A stretch of DNA of 64,000 nt. It comes from DASXTK01 sp050744325. Lineage in GTDB: Bacteria; Actinomycetota; Acidimicrobiia; Acidimicrobiales; VFJN01. A program made the position numbers and the translations under genes. The notes under the pieces were generated by a model. That model had not been told where the DNA came from. It ran no database searches and saw only the letters and a list, made by a program, of their open reading frames with translations. Within the stretch, counting starts at the first letter, position 1; each line of letters starts with the position of its first letter. The stretch spans positions 62,001 to 126,000 of the forward strand of contig JBOGHK010000221.1 of the NCBI GenBank assembly GCA_050744325.1, given 5' to 3'. Shown piece after piece: positions 44,500-52,852 of this stretch.

Positions 44500-45734
44500 A
44501 CGCCGGGCGCAGACCGCCGAGCCAAGGGCACCGATCGCATGGAGCGAGGACGACGGTGAAGACGGCCCGCGCATCGGGCCTGAGCCACACGCCGCCGGGC
44601 ACCGCCTCGGCCCGCCGCGTGGCCCTCGATGCCCTCGATCGTGTCGAGGCCGACGGGGCGTATGCGAACCTGGTTGTGCCCAAGCTGCTCGACCGCTCCG
44701 AGTTGTCCGCACGTGACCGCCGCTTCGTCACCGACCTGGTGTACGGCACCACCCGGATGCGCCGGGGCTGCGACTTCCTCGTCGACCAGCACCTGTCGCG
44801 TCCGCCGGTGAGCCGGGTACGCAACGCGCTCCGACTCGGCGCATACCAGCTCGCCTTCGGCGAGGTCCCCCCACACGCCGCGGTGGCCGAGACCGTCGCC
44901 GTGGCGCCGCGGCCGGCTCGGGGTCTGGTCAACGCCGTGCTCCGCAAGGTCGCCCGCGAGGTGGCGGCACCGGGCTGGCCGGAGTGGCCCGACGACGCTA
45001 CCCGGCTCAGCGTCCCGGACTGGTTGCTGGCCCAGCTCGTCGCCGACCTCGGCCGCGACAGTGCCCTGGCGGCGCTGACCACCATGAACCGGCCGGGCAG
45101 AGTGGCCGAGCGCCCTGACGGCTACGTCCAGGACCTGGCGTCCCAGCAGGTGGCCAGCGCCGTCGACGCCGCACCTGGCGAGACGGTGCTCGACGTCTGC
45201 GCCGCGCCGGGCGGGAAGGCCACTGCCCTCGCGACCGACGGTGCACGTGTGGTCGCCGCCGACGTCCGGGCCAGTCGACTCGGCCTGGTGCGCGACAACG
45301 CCCGGCGTCTCGACCTCGCCGCCGACGTGCTCACCGTGGCCGCGGACGGCCGCCGACCTCCCTGGCGGCCGAGCGCGTTCGACCGCGTCCTGGTGGACGC
45401 GCCCTGCTCGGGTCTCGGCACCCTACGGCGCCGCCCGGACCTGCGGTGGAGAGTCGACCAGCGGGCGGTCGACCGGCTCGCCCACCTCCAGCGAGCGCTC
45501 GTGGGCGCATCCGTCGAGGCGGTGCGGTCGGGTGGCGTGCTGGTGTTCTCGGTGTGCACGCTGACCCGCGCCGAGTCGCTGGGCGTCGATGCGCTGGTCG
45601 CAGCCGAGCATCCTGAGCTCGTGCCCCTCGATCCGCCGGGCAGGCCGTGGGAGCCGTGGGGGAGAGGTGCGATCCTGCTGCCCCAGGCCGCGGACACCGA
45701 CGGCATGTGCCTGTTCCGCTACCGCCGCCGCTGA
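44496..45734 (+). CDS. rsmB: 16S rRNA m5C967 methyltransferase, shortened middle
   Basis: Methylates a cytosine of 16S rRNA. At 412 residues it has an N-terminal NusB-like RNA-binding domain (DALDRVEADGAYANL, FVTDLVYGTTRMR, RNALRLGAYQLAF), then the Rossmann methyltransferase with VLDVCAAPGGKAT, VLVDAPCSGLGTLRR and the catalytic cysteine in VFSVCTL. Between them, MNRPGRVAERPDGYVQDLAS replaces a segment about 55 residues longer in E. coli RsmB, so the small N1 RNA-contact subdomain is mostly absent. The frame is intact, so this is probably a lineage trait. The GTG at 44496 overlaps fmt; a GTG at 44555 is the alternative. Confidence 0.9.
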   Translation: MNAGRRPPSQGHRSHGARTTVKTARASGLSHTPPGTASARRVALDALDRVEADGAYANLVVPKLLDRSELSARDRRFVTDLVYGTTRMRRGCDFLVDQHLSRPPVSRVRNALRLGAYQLAFGEVPPHAAVAETVAVAPRPARGLVNAVLRKVAREVAAPGWPEWPDDATRLSVPDWLLAQLVADLGRDSALAALTTMNRPGRVAERPDGYVQDLASQQVASAVDAAPGETVLDVCAAPGGKATALATDGARVVAADVRASRLGLVRDNARRLDLAADVLTVAADGRRPPWRPSAFDRVLVDAPCSGLGTLRRRPDLRWRVDQRAVDRLAHLQRALVGASVEAVRSGGVLVFSVCTLTRAESLGVDALVAAEHPELVPLDPPGRPWEPWGRGAILLPQAADTDGMCLFRYRRR

Positions 45735-45831
45735 AGGTCTTCCGCCCGATCCGGTCACAGAAGCGACGATCGGACCTCACGTAACGTAGTCGAAGCGGCA
45801 GTCTCTGCATACGGAAGGTACCGTCCCCTGG

Positions 45832-46317
45832 GTGGAGGGGACGGAGGCAACTAGGTGGCCTGCAAAGGTGCTGACTGTCTCCGACGGCGTGGCTTCCGGG
45901 CGGCGCGAGGACCGCTCGGGGGCGGCGCTCGCTGACCGGTTGACGGAGGCAGGCTTCCGGGTCGTCGAGCGTGACGTCGTCGCCGACGGAGGGGTGCAGG
46001 TGGCGAGCGCCCTTCGCCGCATGGCGATCGGCTTCACCGGGCTGATCGTGACCACCGGGGGGACGGGCTTCGGCCCCCGTGACCTGACACCCGAGGGGAC
46101 ACGCGCCGCGATCGACCGCGAGGCACCCGGGTTGGCCGAGGCGATGCGCCTGGTCAGCCCGTTTGGGCGCCTGTCACGGGCGATCGCAGGCACGATCGGC
46201 ACGGCGCTGGTGCTCAACACTCCAGGGTCGCAGAAGGGTGCCATCGAGTACTTCGACGCGGTGGTCGACATCCTCCCGCACGCGCTCGAGCTGCTGAGCG
46301 GCGACCGTCCGCATTGA
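45832..46317 (+). CDS. Molybdenum cofactor protein, MogA/MoaB family
   Basis: A 161-residue protein that would adenylate molybdopterin before molybdate insertion. KVLTVSDGVASGRREDRSG at the start and IVTTGGTGFGPRDLTPEG, with the conserved GGTG and D/E residues, mark the family. VLNTPGSQKGAIEYFDAVV closes the fold. No other moa/moe genes are nearby, so MogA versus MoaB cannot be decided. GTG at 45832; a TACCGT -10-like box lies a few bases upstream. The rib genes follow after 49 bases on the same strand. Confidence 0.85.
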   Translation: MEGTEATRWPAKVLTVSDGVASGRREDRSGAALADRLTEAGFRVVERDVVADGGVQVASALRRMAIGFTGLIVTTGGTGFGPRDLTPEGTRAAIDREAPGLAEAMRLVSPFGRLSRAIAGTIGTALVLNTPGSQKGAIEYFDAVVDILPHALELLSGDRPH

Positions 46318-46366
46318 CGCATCGGGTACGTGGTCGCAGGTGCGCCGTGCCGTACGCTGCGCTCTG

Positions 46367-46954
46367 ATGTTCACCGGAATCGTCGAGGAGCTGGGTCGGG
46401 TGGTCGGGCCGCCGATCGGCGCCCGGGACGAGGGTCGTATCAGGATCGACGCCCGCAAGGTGCTCGACGACAGCCACATCGGCGACTCGATCGCGGTCGA
46501 CGGCTGCTGCATCACGGTGGTGGCCCAGGGCGACGGGTGGTGGGAGGCCGATCTCAGCGTCGAGACCTTGCGGCGGACCACGCTCGGCGAGCGCCAGGCC
46601 GGCGATCCGGTCAACCTGGAACGGCCGGTCCGCCTGCACGACCGGCTCGGCGGGCACCTGGTCCAGGGGCATGTCGACGGTGTCGGCGAGATCGTGGCGG
46701 CGGCTCCCGACCTGGTGGTGCGGATGCCGCGTCGCCTGCTGCGCTACGTGGTCGAGAAGGGCTCGGTGGCCGTCGACGGCGTGAGCCTGACCGTGGTCGA
46801 CGTGCTCGACGACGGCTTCAGCGTGGCGGTCATCCCGCACACCATGGAGGTGACCACGTTGGGCCACAAGCGCCCCGGCCACCGGGTCAACCTCGAGGTC
46901 GACGTCACGGTGAAGTACGTCGAGCGACTGCTCGCCTGGAAAGGGGAGGGCTAG
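46367..46954 (+). CDS. ribE: Riboflavin synthase alpha chain
   Basis: Dismutates two 6,7-dimethyl-8-ribityllumazine molecules to riboflavin. The 195-residue product has two internally repeated lumazine-binding barrels: MFTGIVEELGRV ... SIAVDGCCITVV, and GGHLVQGHVDGVGEIV ... SVAVDGVSLTVVDV. The ATG at 46367 is chosen because MFTGIVEE is the invariant start. Its stop abuts the ribBA ATG (TAGATG). ribD is not in the window. The 49-base upstream gap is too short for an FMN riboswitch. Confidence 0.97.
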   Translation: MFTGIVEELGRVVGPPIGARDEGRIRIDARKVLDDSHIGDSIAVDGCCITVVAQGDGWWEADLSVETLRRTTLGERQAGDPVNLERPVRLHDRLGGHLVQGHVDGVGEIVAAAPDLVVRMPRRLLRYVVEKGSVAVDGVSLTVVDVLDDGFSVAVIPHTMEVTTLGHKRPGHRVNLEVDVTVKYVERLLAWKGEG

Positions 46955-48175
46955 ATGCCGTTCGCGAAGATCGAGGAGGCCGTCGCAGCCGTCGGGCGTG
47001 GTGAGATCGTCATCGTTATCGACGACGAGGATCGCGAGAACGAGGGCGACCTGATCATGGCGGCCGAGTTCGCTGTCCCGCACAAGATCGCCTTCTTCCT
47101 CCACCACACCTCCGGGGTGATCTGCGCGCCGGTGACCACGGAACGAGCCCGCGAGCTCGACCTGCCCCCGATGGTGGTCGACAACACCGAGTCGATGCGC
47201 ACCGCGTTCACGGTCAGCGTCGACTACCGGCACAACACCACCACCGGCATCTCGGCCTACGACCGCGCCGCGACCATCGCCGCACTGGTCGACCCGACCA
47301 CCCGGCCCACCGACCTGCTACGGCCGGGCCACATCTTCCCGCTGGAGGCCCGCGACGGTGGCGTCCTCAAGCGTGCGGGCCACACCGAGGCCGCCATCGA
47401 CCTCACCCGGCTGGCGGGCCTGTACCCGGCGGGCGTGCTGTGCGAGATCGTCAACGAGAAGAAGGACGACATGGCCCGCACGCCCGAGCTCGAGCGGTTC
47501 GCCGAGGAGCACGGCCTGGTCATGATCACGATCGCCGACCTGGTGCGGCACCGCCGCCAGACCGAGAAGCTGGTCCGCCGCATCACCGAGGCCCGCCTCC
47601 CTACCCAGTGGGGCGAGTTCACCTGCTACGCGTACGAGTCAACCCTGGACGGCACCGACCACCTGGCCTTCGTCAAGGGTGCGATCCAGGGGGAAGACAA
47701 CGTCCTGGTGAGGATGCACTCCGAGTGCCTGACCGGCGACGTGTTCGGCTCGTTGCGCTGCGACTGCGGCCACCAGCTGCTCGCGGCCATGCAACGGGTG
47801 GCCGAGGAGGGACTCGGCGCGGTGGTCTACCTGCGGGGGCACGAGGGCAGGGGCATCGGTCTCGGGCACAAGCTGCGGGCCTACAACCTCCAGGACAGCG
47901 GGCATGACACCGTCGACGCCAACCTGGCTCTCGGGCTGCCGGTCGACAGCCGTGAGTACGGCATCGGGGCGCAGATCCTCGTCGATCTGGGCGTGAGCAC
48001 GATGCGGCTGATGACCAACAACCCGGCCAAGTACGGCGGTCTCGACGGCTACGGGCTCGAGATCGTCGAGCGCGTGCCCCTGCTGACCCAGCCGAACCCC
48101 GAGAACATCGCCTATCTCCGCACCAAGCGCGAGCGGATGGGCCATCTCCTGGAAGGACTCGACGATGTCCTCTGA
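46955..48175 (+). CDS. ribBA: DHBP synthase / GTP cyclohydrolase II
   Basis: Supplies both riboflavin precursors. The 406-residue product has RibB first (residues 1-200: DDEDRENEGDLIMAA with the metal glutamate, HHTSGVICAP, YDRAATIAALVDP) and RibA second (from about 205: RMHSECLTGDVFGSLRCDCG with the three zinc cysteines, YLRGHEGRGIGL, REYGIGAQIL and LMTNNPAKYGGL). All key residues are present in both halves. It begins directly after ribE and overlaps ribH by 11 bases, so the three genes form one unit. Confidence 0.97.
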   Translation: MPFAKIEEAVAAVGRGEIVIVIDDEDRENEGDLIMAAEFAVPHKIAFFLHHTSGVICAPVTTERARELDLPPMVVDNTESMRTAFTVSVDYRHNTTTGISAYDRAATIAALVDPTTRPTDLLRPGHIFPLEARDGGVLKRAGHTEAAIDLTRLAGLYPAGVLCEIVNEKKDDMARTPELERFAEEHGLVMITIADLVRHRRQTEKLVRRITEARLPTQWGEFTCYAYESTLDGTDHLAFVKGAIQGEDNVLVRMHSECLTGDVFGSLRCDCGHQLLAAMQRVAEEGLGAVVYLRGHEGRGIGLGHKLRAYNLQDSGHDTVDANLALGLPVDSREYGIGAQILVDLGVSTMRLMTNNPAKYGGLDGYGLEIVERVPLLTQPNPENIAYLRTKRERMGHLLEGLDDVL

Positions 48176-48659
48176 GCAGCACCGGGCCACCGCCCCCGAC
48201 GAGATCGACGGCAAGGGCCTGCGGGTCGGCATCGTGCGGGCCCGCTGGAACAGCGAGATCGTCGAGCGGCTGGCCGGGGGCGTCCGACGCGGGCTTCGCC
48301 AGGCCAACGTCCTGGACGAGGACGTGGTCGGGATCTCGGTGCCTGGCTCGTTCGAGCTCCCGTTCGGCGCGCGGGTGCTGGCGACGTCGGGCACCGTCGA
48401 CGCAGTGGTGTGCATCGGGTCGGTGGTCCGCGGCGAGACCTCGCACTACGACCTGGTCGCCGGCGAGTGCGCGGCGGGGGTCCAGCAGGTGCAGCTCTCG
48501 GCCGGGGTGCCGGTGGCGTTCGGGGTGCTGACCACCGAGGACCGGGAACAGGCGTTGGCCCGATCCGAGGGTCCGGGCCGCCACAACGTCGGCGAGGAGG
48601 CCGCGCTGGTGGCGGTCGAGATGGCTCGCCTCGCCGAGTCGTTCGCGGCCGCGGGCTGA
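48165..48659 (+). CDS. ribH: 6,7-dimethyl-8-ribityllumazine synthase
   Basis: Condenses the RibA/RibD- and RibB-derived intermediates; forms an icosahedral or pentameric shell. The 164-residue product has RVGIVRARWNSEIVERL, VPGSFELPFGA, IGSVVRGETSHYD with the catalytic histidine, and FGVLTTEDREQALAR. The ATG at 48165 overlaps ribBA. A 68-base gap separates it from hisG, as in other actinobacteria. Confidence 0.97.
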   Translation: MSSEQHRATAPDEIDGKGLRVGIVRARWNSEIVERLAGGVRRGLRQANVLDEDVVGISVPGSFELPFGARVLATSGTVDAVVCIGSVVRGETSHYDLVAGECAAGVQQVQLSAGVPVAFGVLTTEDREQALARSEGPGRHNVGEEAALVAVEMARLAESFAAAG

Positions 48660-48726
48660 GCGGCCGCGGAGGTTCCCGGCCGAAACCGGTAGGGCGGCCG
48701 GTGGCCGCCGCGTACCCTGCCTGGCT

Positions 48727-49602
48727 GTGTTGAAGCTCGTCCTACCCAAGGGATCGCTGGAGAAGGCAACGCTCGACCTGTTCGAGTCCGCCGACCTGGG
48801 GGTCACGCGTTCGTCCACCATCGACTACCGGGCTGGCATCGACGATCCGCGCATCGACGACGTACGCATCCTTCGCCCTCAGGAGATCCCCCGGTATGTG
48901 GCCGAGGGCCTGTTCGACCTGGGGATCACCGGTCGGGACTGGGTCGAGGAGACGGGGTCGAACGTGGTCTCGCTCGGCGAGATGCACTACTCCAAGACCA
49001 GCGCCCGTCCAGTCCGCATCGTGCTGGCCGTGCCCCAGGACAGCCCGGTCAGTCACGTCGGCGACCTCCACGACGGCGTACGGGTCTCGACGGAGTATCC
49101 CGAGATCACGCGGCGCTTCTTCGAGAGCAAGGGCATGAAGGTCGACATCCGGCTGAGCTATGGCGCCACCGAGGCCAAGGTCCCCGACATCGTCGACTGC
49201 ATCGTCGACATCACCGAGACGGGGCGGGCGCTGCGTGCCGCGGGCCTCAAGATCATCGACGAGATCCTCCGCAGCTACACCGAGCTGGTGGCGAACCCGA
49301 TGTCCCACGGCGACCCGGTCAAGCGCAAGGCCATGGAGCAGATCAAGGTGCTGCTGGACGGCGCGCTCGAAGCCCGGGGCAAGGTGCTCGTCAAGTTGAA
49401 CGTGAGCGAGGCCGACCTCGACGGCGTCATCGGCCTGGTGCCGGCGATGCGCTCGCCCACGGTCTCCAAGCTGTTCGGCGAGGACGGCTATGCCGTCGAG
49501 AGCGTGGTCTCCAAGTCCCACATCAACACCTTGATCCCGGCGCTCAAGGATGCGGGAGCGTCGGACATCGTCGAGGTGCCGCTGTCCAAGATCGTCCATT
49601 GA
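48727..49602 (+). CDS. hisG: ATP phosphoribosyltransferase, long form
   Basis: First step of histidine synthesis: ATP plus PRPP to phosphoribosyl-ATP. At 291 residues it is the long form with a C-terminal ACT-like regulatory domain (GVIGLVPAMRSPTVSKLF onward), expected to sense histidine. The catalytic part has LVLPKGSLEKATLDLFE, DLGITGRDWVEE and the PRPP motif DCIVDITETGRALR. GTG at 48727. hisE, which often precedes it, is absent here. Confidence 0.96.
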   Translation: MLKLVLPKGSLEKATLDLFESADLGVTRSSTIDYRAGIDDPRIDDVRILRPQEIPRYVAEGLFDLGITGRDWVEETGSNVVSLGEMHYSKTSARPVRIVLAVPQDSPVSHVGDLHDGVRVSTEYPEITRRFFESKGMKVDIRLSYGATEAKVPDIVDCIVDITETGRALRAAGLKIIDEILRSYTELVANPMSHGDPVKRKAMEQIKVLLDGALEARGKVLVKLNVSEADLDGVIGLVPAMRSPTVSKLFGEDGYAVESVVSKSHINTLIPALKDAGASDIVEVPLSKIVH

Positions 49603-49612
49603 CGAGGAGACC

Positions 49613-49840
49613 ATGACGCCCACACCACGCGCCTTTCAACCGGGGACCGGGGTGATCGCGTCGTTCGACGAGCCCCGCGGGCTGGGGACGATCAGCACCG
49701 TCGACGGCCTCGACCTGCCGTTCCACTGCACGGCGATCACCGACGGCACCCGCACGATCTCGGTGGGCGAGCGGGTGCGGTTCGTCGTCGTGCCTGGTCC
49801 GGCCGGCCGCTGGGAGGCAGCTCGGGTCGAGGCCGGCTGA
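49613..49840 (+). CDS. Cold-shock-domain-like small protein
   Basis: A 75-residue protein resembling a cold-shock OB fold: GTGVIASFDEPRGLGTIST (RNP1-like strand region), LPFHCTAITDGTRTISVGE and VRFVVVPGPAGRWEAARV follow the CSP strand order, but the RNP aromatic residues are partly replaced, so nucleic-acid binding may be weaker. The ATG at 49613 lies behind GAGGAG and 10 bases after hisG, with which it is likely co-transcribed. Function unknown. Confidence 0.75.
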   Translation: MTPTPRAFQPGTGVIASFDEPRGLGTISTVDGLDLPFHCTAITDGTRTISVGERVRFVVVPGPAGRWEAARVEAG

Positions 49841-49841
49841 A

Positions 49842-50288
49842 TCAGCTGCGGTTCGACGTTTCGACGAACGCCATCTGGATCTGCGTCAAGGCCTGCCGCA
49901 GCGGCTGCTCGGCCTCGCCGAGCCGGGATCCGAGGTTCTCGACCACTGCGGCGAACGCGTCGACCGCCAGGCGCGCGTCGTCGAGTCGGGGTGGATCCTG
50001 TGACAGGTAGAGGGCAGCGAGCTCGTAGAACTGCACCGCCTGCTGGCCGACGACCGTGCTGCCCGGCGCGCGCAGCATCCGGGCCTGGGCCTCCTGCATC
50101 TGGCGGGTCATCTCCTCGACCTGGGCGCGCTGCTCAGGCGTCAGGTCCTCCAGCGAGGGATCGGCAGCATCGACAGGACCCGGCGGGCCCGATGCCGTGC
50201 CTTGGGGCTCGGCTCGGGGCTCGGGTTGCGATTCGGGTTGGCTATTGCGATCGACCGGGTGCTCGCCCGAAGGGGTCCAAAGGCTCAT
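49842..50288 (-). CDS. Conserved helical protein (DUF1844-like)
   Basis: A 148-residue protein. Residues 1-50 are polar and disordered-looking (SQPESQPEPRAEPQ); the rest is helical: LTPEQRAQVEEMTRQMQEAQ, then VVGQQAVQFYELAALYLS, DDARLAVDAFAAVVENLGSR and LRQALTQIQMAFVE. This resembles the DUF1844 proteins encoded next to infC in many actinobacteria. No enzyme motif, signal or membrane segment. The ATG at 50288 is preferred to earlier in-frame starts because it begins the conserved protein close to the infC leader. Function unknown. Confidence 0.65.
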   Translation of the reverse strand: MSLWTPSGEHPVDRNSQPESQPEPRAEPQGTASGPPGPVDAADPSLEDLTPEQRAQVEEMTRQMQEAQARMLRAPGSTVVGQQAVQFYELAALYLSQDPPRLDDARLAVDAFAAVVENLGSRLGEAEQPLRQALTQIQMAFVETSNRS

Positions 50289-50616
50289 GGTTCTCCGAGG
50301 ATCTACAGGGGTTCGTGCATCACGCTGACGCACTGGTACCCTACGCCGACAACTTCATGGGAAGTGGGGCCTGCTCTCAGTGCGTGGGTCCCCACCCGGC
50401 CACACCGATTGTGTCGAGGCAGCAGCCTGGTCGCAGGTGGTGCGCCCGGGTCGGACTGACGCAGCGGGCGATGCCCGCCTGGACGCGGATGTCGGCTTCC
50501 CCGGCGTCCGCTTCGTCGTTTTGGCCCTTGCGGCCGGAGCCCGTTGCGGTTGCCTTCTCAATCCGACCAAATATGGCGTACGGAGGTGCCTGCGCATTCA
50601 TGAGGAGTGATCGGCG
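50289..50616 (+). other. infC leader region, no gene seen
   Basis: 328 bases between two divergent genes. It must hold the promoters for both. TACCCT (50337-50342) is a possible -10 box for infC. An ATG at 50600 opens a six-codon frame ending TAG at 50618-50620, across the infC start. I do not see a clear ribosomal-protein leader fold, but the length would allow one. Confidence 0.4.
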
Positions 50617-51240
50617 ATAGCGCCGCCGACTAACAGCGAACCCCGTATCAACGACCGGATCCGAGCCCGCGAGGTGCGCCTCGTGGGGGCGGATGGTCAG
50701 CAGATCGGGATCAAGCCGTTGCCGGAAGCGCTGGCCCGAGCCCGTGAGCTCGATCTCGACCTGGTCGAGGTGGCCGCCCAAGCCAACCCGCCTGTCTGCC
50801 GGATCATGGATTACGGCAAGTACAAGTACGAAGCGGCGCAGCGGGCCAAGGAGTCACGGAAGAAGGCCTCGAACGTCTCCATCAAGGAGATGAAGTACCG
50901 ACCGAAGATCTCCGGGGGGGACTTCGATACCAAGACCCGCAAGGTCGAGAAGTTCTTGCAGGACGGCCACAAGGTGAAGGTCACGCTGACCTTCCGTGGT
51001 CGGGAGGTACACCACCCCGAGCTCGGTATGCGGATCCTGGACAACGTGGTCGATGCAGTCAGCCACGTAGCCCGGGTCGAGATCATGCCCCGTCAGGATG
51101 GGCGCAACATGACGATGGTGTTGGCGCCGGATCGCAAGGCTCAGGCCGCAGCCGAGCGGGCCAAGCGAGACAGCGCCGCCGAGACCGACGGACAACAGCC
51201 CACGCAGAACAGCCAGGCCGCTGGCGGGGCCGCTAGCTGA
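50617..51240 (+). CDS. infC: Translation initiation factor IF-3, probable AUA start
   Basis: Prevents premature 30S-50S joining and checks the start codon. Conserved IF-3 sequence (TNSEPRINDRIRAREVRLVG) continues upstream of the first standard start (GTG 50674) as far as the ATA at 50617, and the frame is closed by a TGA at 50608-50610. GAGGAG at 50602-50607 is correctly spaced from the ATA. IF-3 genes use rare starts (AUU, AUA) for autoregulation, so AUA is the likely start, giving 207 residues. Linker and C-domain: MDYGKYKYEAAQRAKESRKK, KEMKYRPKISGGDFDTK. It ends in a Q/A-rich tail. rpmI follows. Confidence 0.93.
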   Translation: MAPPTNSEPRINDRIRAREVRLVGADGQQIGIKPLPEALARARELDLDLVEVAAQANPPVCRIMDYGKYKYEAAQRAKESRKKASNVSIKEMKYRPKISGGDFDTKTRKVEKFLQDGHKVKVTLTFRGREVHHPELGMRILDNVVDAVSHVARVEIMPRQDGRNMTMVLAPDRKAQAAAERAKRDSAAETDGQQPTQNSQAAGGAAS

Positions 51241-51266
51241 GCCGAGGGACAACCGAGGAAACCGAC

Positions 51267-51461
51267 ATGCCCAAGATGAAGACCCATCGCGGCGCGGCCA
51301 AGCGCTTCAAGATCACGGCCACCGGCAAGCTCCGTCGGCGCAAGGCCAACATGAACCACATGCTGGAGAAGAAGCCCTCCACACGGACTCGTCGGCTGCA
51401 TGGCGACCATCCGCTCAGCCCGGGCGACGAGGCCCGCATGAACCGGCTGCTCGGCCGGTGA
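51267..51461 (+). CDS. rpmI: 50S ribosomal protein L35
   Basis: 64-residue basic protein with the family start PKMKTHRGAAKRFKITATGK and the MLEKKPSTRTRRL segment. ATG at 51267, 26 bases after infC; rplT follows after 56 bases. Standard infC-rpmI-rplT operon. Confidence 0.98.
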   Translation: MPKMKTHRGAAKRFKITATGKLRRRKANMNHMLEKKPSTRTRRLHGDHPLSPGDEARMNRLLGR

Positions 51462-51517
51462 TGCGCCGCTAGGCCGCTACCAGCCACCGAACGAGAACGA
51501 CGAGAAAGGAGCGCCGC

Positions 51518-51904
51518 ATGGCTCGGGTCAAGCGATCCGTCCACGCCAAGAAGCACCGCCGTGCGACCCTCGAGCGCGCCAAGGGGTACTACGGGAACAA
51601 GAGCCGTTCGTTCCGGGCCGCGAACGAGCAGGTCATGCACAGCCTGCAGTACGCGTTCCGCGACCGCCGGGCGCGCAAGGGCGACTTCCGCCGACTGTGG
51701 ATCCAGCGGATCAACGCCGGCTGCCGGCTCAACGGCACCTCGTACAGCCGGTTCGTCGCCGGGCTGCGGGTCGCCGGGGTCGAGGTCGACCGCAAGGTCC
51801 TTGCCGACCTGGCCGTCACCGATCCGGCGGCGTTCGCCTCGCTCGTTGCGATCGCGACCGAGGCGTTGGAGTCCAGCGCGGCGGCGACCCCCGAATCTGC
51901 ATAG
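51518..51904 (+). CDS. rplT: 50S ribosomal protein L20
   Basis: 128-residue early-assembly protein of the large subunit, with a long basic N-terminal helix (ARVKRSVHAKKHRRATLERA) and globular end (FRRLWIQRINAGCRLNG, YSRFVAGLRVAGVEVDRK). In some bacteria L20 represses its own operon by binding the leader. ATG at 51518 behind GAAAGGAG. The last 12 residues (SSAAATPESA) are a small extra tail. Confidence 0.98.
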   Translation: MARVKRSVHAKKHRRATLERAKGYYGNKSRSFRAANEQVMHSLQYAFRDRRARKGDFRRLWIQRINAGCRLNGTSYSRFVAGLRVAGVEVDRKVLADLAVTDPAAFASLVAIATEALESSAAATPESA

Positions 51905-51975
51905 CCCGCTTTCGTTCTGTGCACTGAGATGCCGGCGAGAGCTCCCAGATCCAGTACACGGAACCGAGGACGGCG

Positions 51976-52836
51976 GTGATCGGGCCGAGGCATCCGGCGC
52001 TCGCACGGCTGCGTCGATTGTCCCGACAGCGCTCCGCCCGGAGCGAGGAGCGGGCATTCGTGATCGACGGCCCGACGCTGTTAGCCGAGGCCCTGGACGC
52101 GGGCGTCGACATCGTCGAGTTGGTCGGTGAACCGGACGCATCCGACCATCTGCTGGACCGAGCCGCCGCGACCGGGGCGACGGTGCATCGGGCGGCGCCA
52201 GGCGCGTTGGCGAAGGCCACAGCCACGGTGACACCCCAGCCACTGGCCGCCATCGCGCCGATGGACGAGCCGACCGTGGCCGAGGCCCTCGCCGGGCTGG
52301 AGCGGCCCGAGCTGGTGTTGGCGCTGGTCGCGGTCAACGATCCCGGCAACGCGGGCACCCTGCTGCGCTCGGCTGACGCGGTCGGCACCGGCGCGGTCCT
52401 GTTCTGTGATGACTCGGTCGACCCGTACAACCCCAAGTGCGTCCGTGCCGCCGCCGGCTCGTTGTTTCGGCTGCAGGTGGTGCGCACGACGTCCGGGGTC
52501 GAGGCTCTTCGGCTCCTCCGTGACCAGGGGATCCGCACCGTCGGCACGGTGGCCCGCGGTGGAAGCCGCTACGACCGGGCCGACCTGACCGGACCGACGG
52601 CCATCGTGGTCGGTAGCGAGGCGCACGGCCTGCCGGCGGAGGTCGAGTCACAGCTCGACGAGCACGTCTCGATCCCCATGCGGGCACCGGTCGAGTCGCT
52701 CAACGTCGCGATGGCGGGCACGCTGGTGTGCTTCGAGGCCATGCGCCAAAGGAGCGACCGGCCGGCCGGCCATCTGAACCCACCGAATCCACTGGACGAT
52801 GCCCGGCCCTCCGGAGCAGGGTGCAGCGCAGCATGA
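51976..52836 (+). CDS. SpoU/TrmH-family RNA 2'-O-methyltransferase
   Basis: A 286-residue SAM-dependent knot-fold methyltransferase. An N-terminal L30e-like substrate domain (FVIDGPTLLAEALDAGVDIV) is followed by the three SPOUT motifs: VNDPGNAGTLLRSADA (catalytic arginine), IVVGSEAHGLP, and VSIPM with ESLNVAMAGTL. Its place between rplT and pheS is typical of actinobacteria, where it is annotated as a 23S rRNA methyltransferase; the exact site is unknown. GTG at 51976. The last 25 residues are variable. Confidence 0.9.
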   Translation: MIGPRHPALARLRRLSRQRSARSEERAFVIDGPTLLAEALDAGVDIVELVGEPDASDHLLDRAAATGATVHRAAPGALAKATATVTPQPLAAIAPMDEPTVAEALAGLERPELVLALVAVNDPGNAGTLLRSADAVGTGAVLFCDDSVDPYNPKCVRAAAGSLFRLQVVRTTSGVEALRLLRDQGIRTVGTVARGGSRYDRADLTGPTAIVVGSEAHGLPAEVESQLDEHVSIPMRAPVESLNVAMAGTLVCFEAMRQRSDRPAGHLNPPNPLDDARPSGAGCSAA

Positions 52837-52852
52837 AGGAATCGAGCGCGCC

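Noticed and set aside
46318..46366. Search for an FMN riboswitch before ribE
   Set aside because: The gap is 49 bases, too short for the element, and none of its conserved bases were seen.
50600..50620. Six-codon frame before infC as a separate gene
   Set aside because: Too short to support as a gene; noted only as possible regulation of the AUA start.
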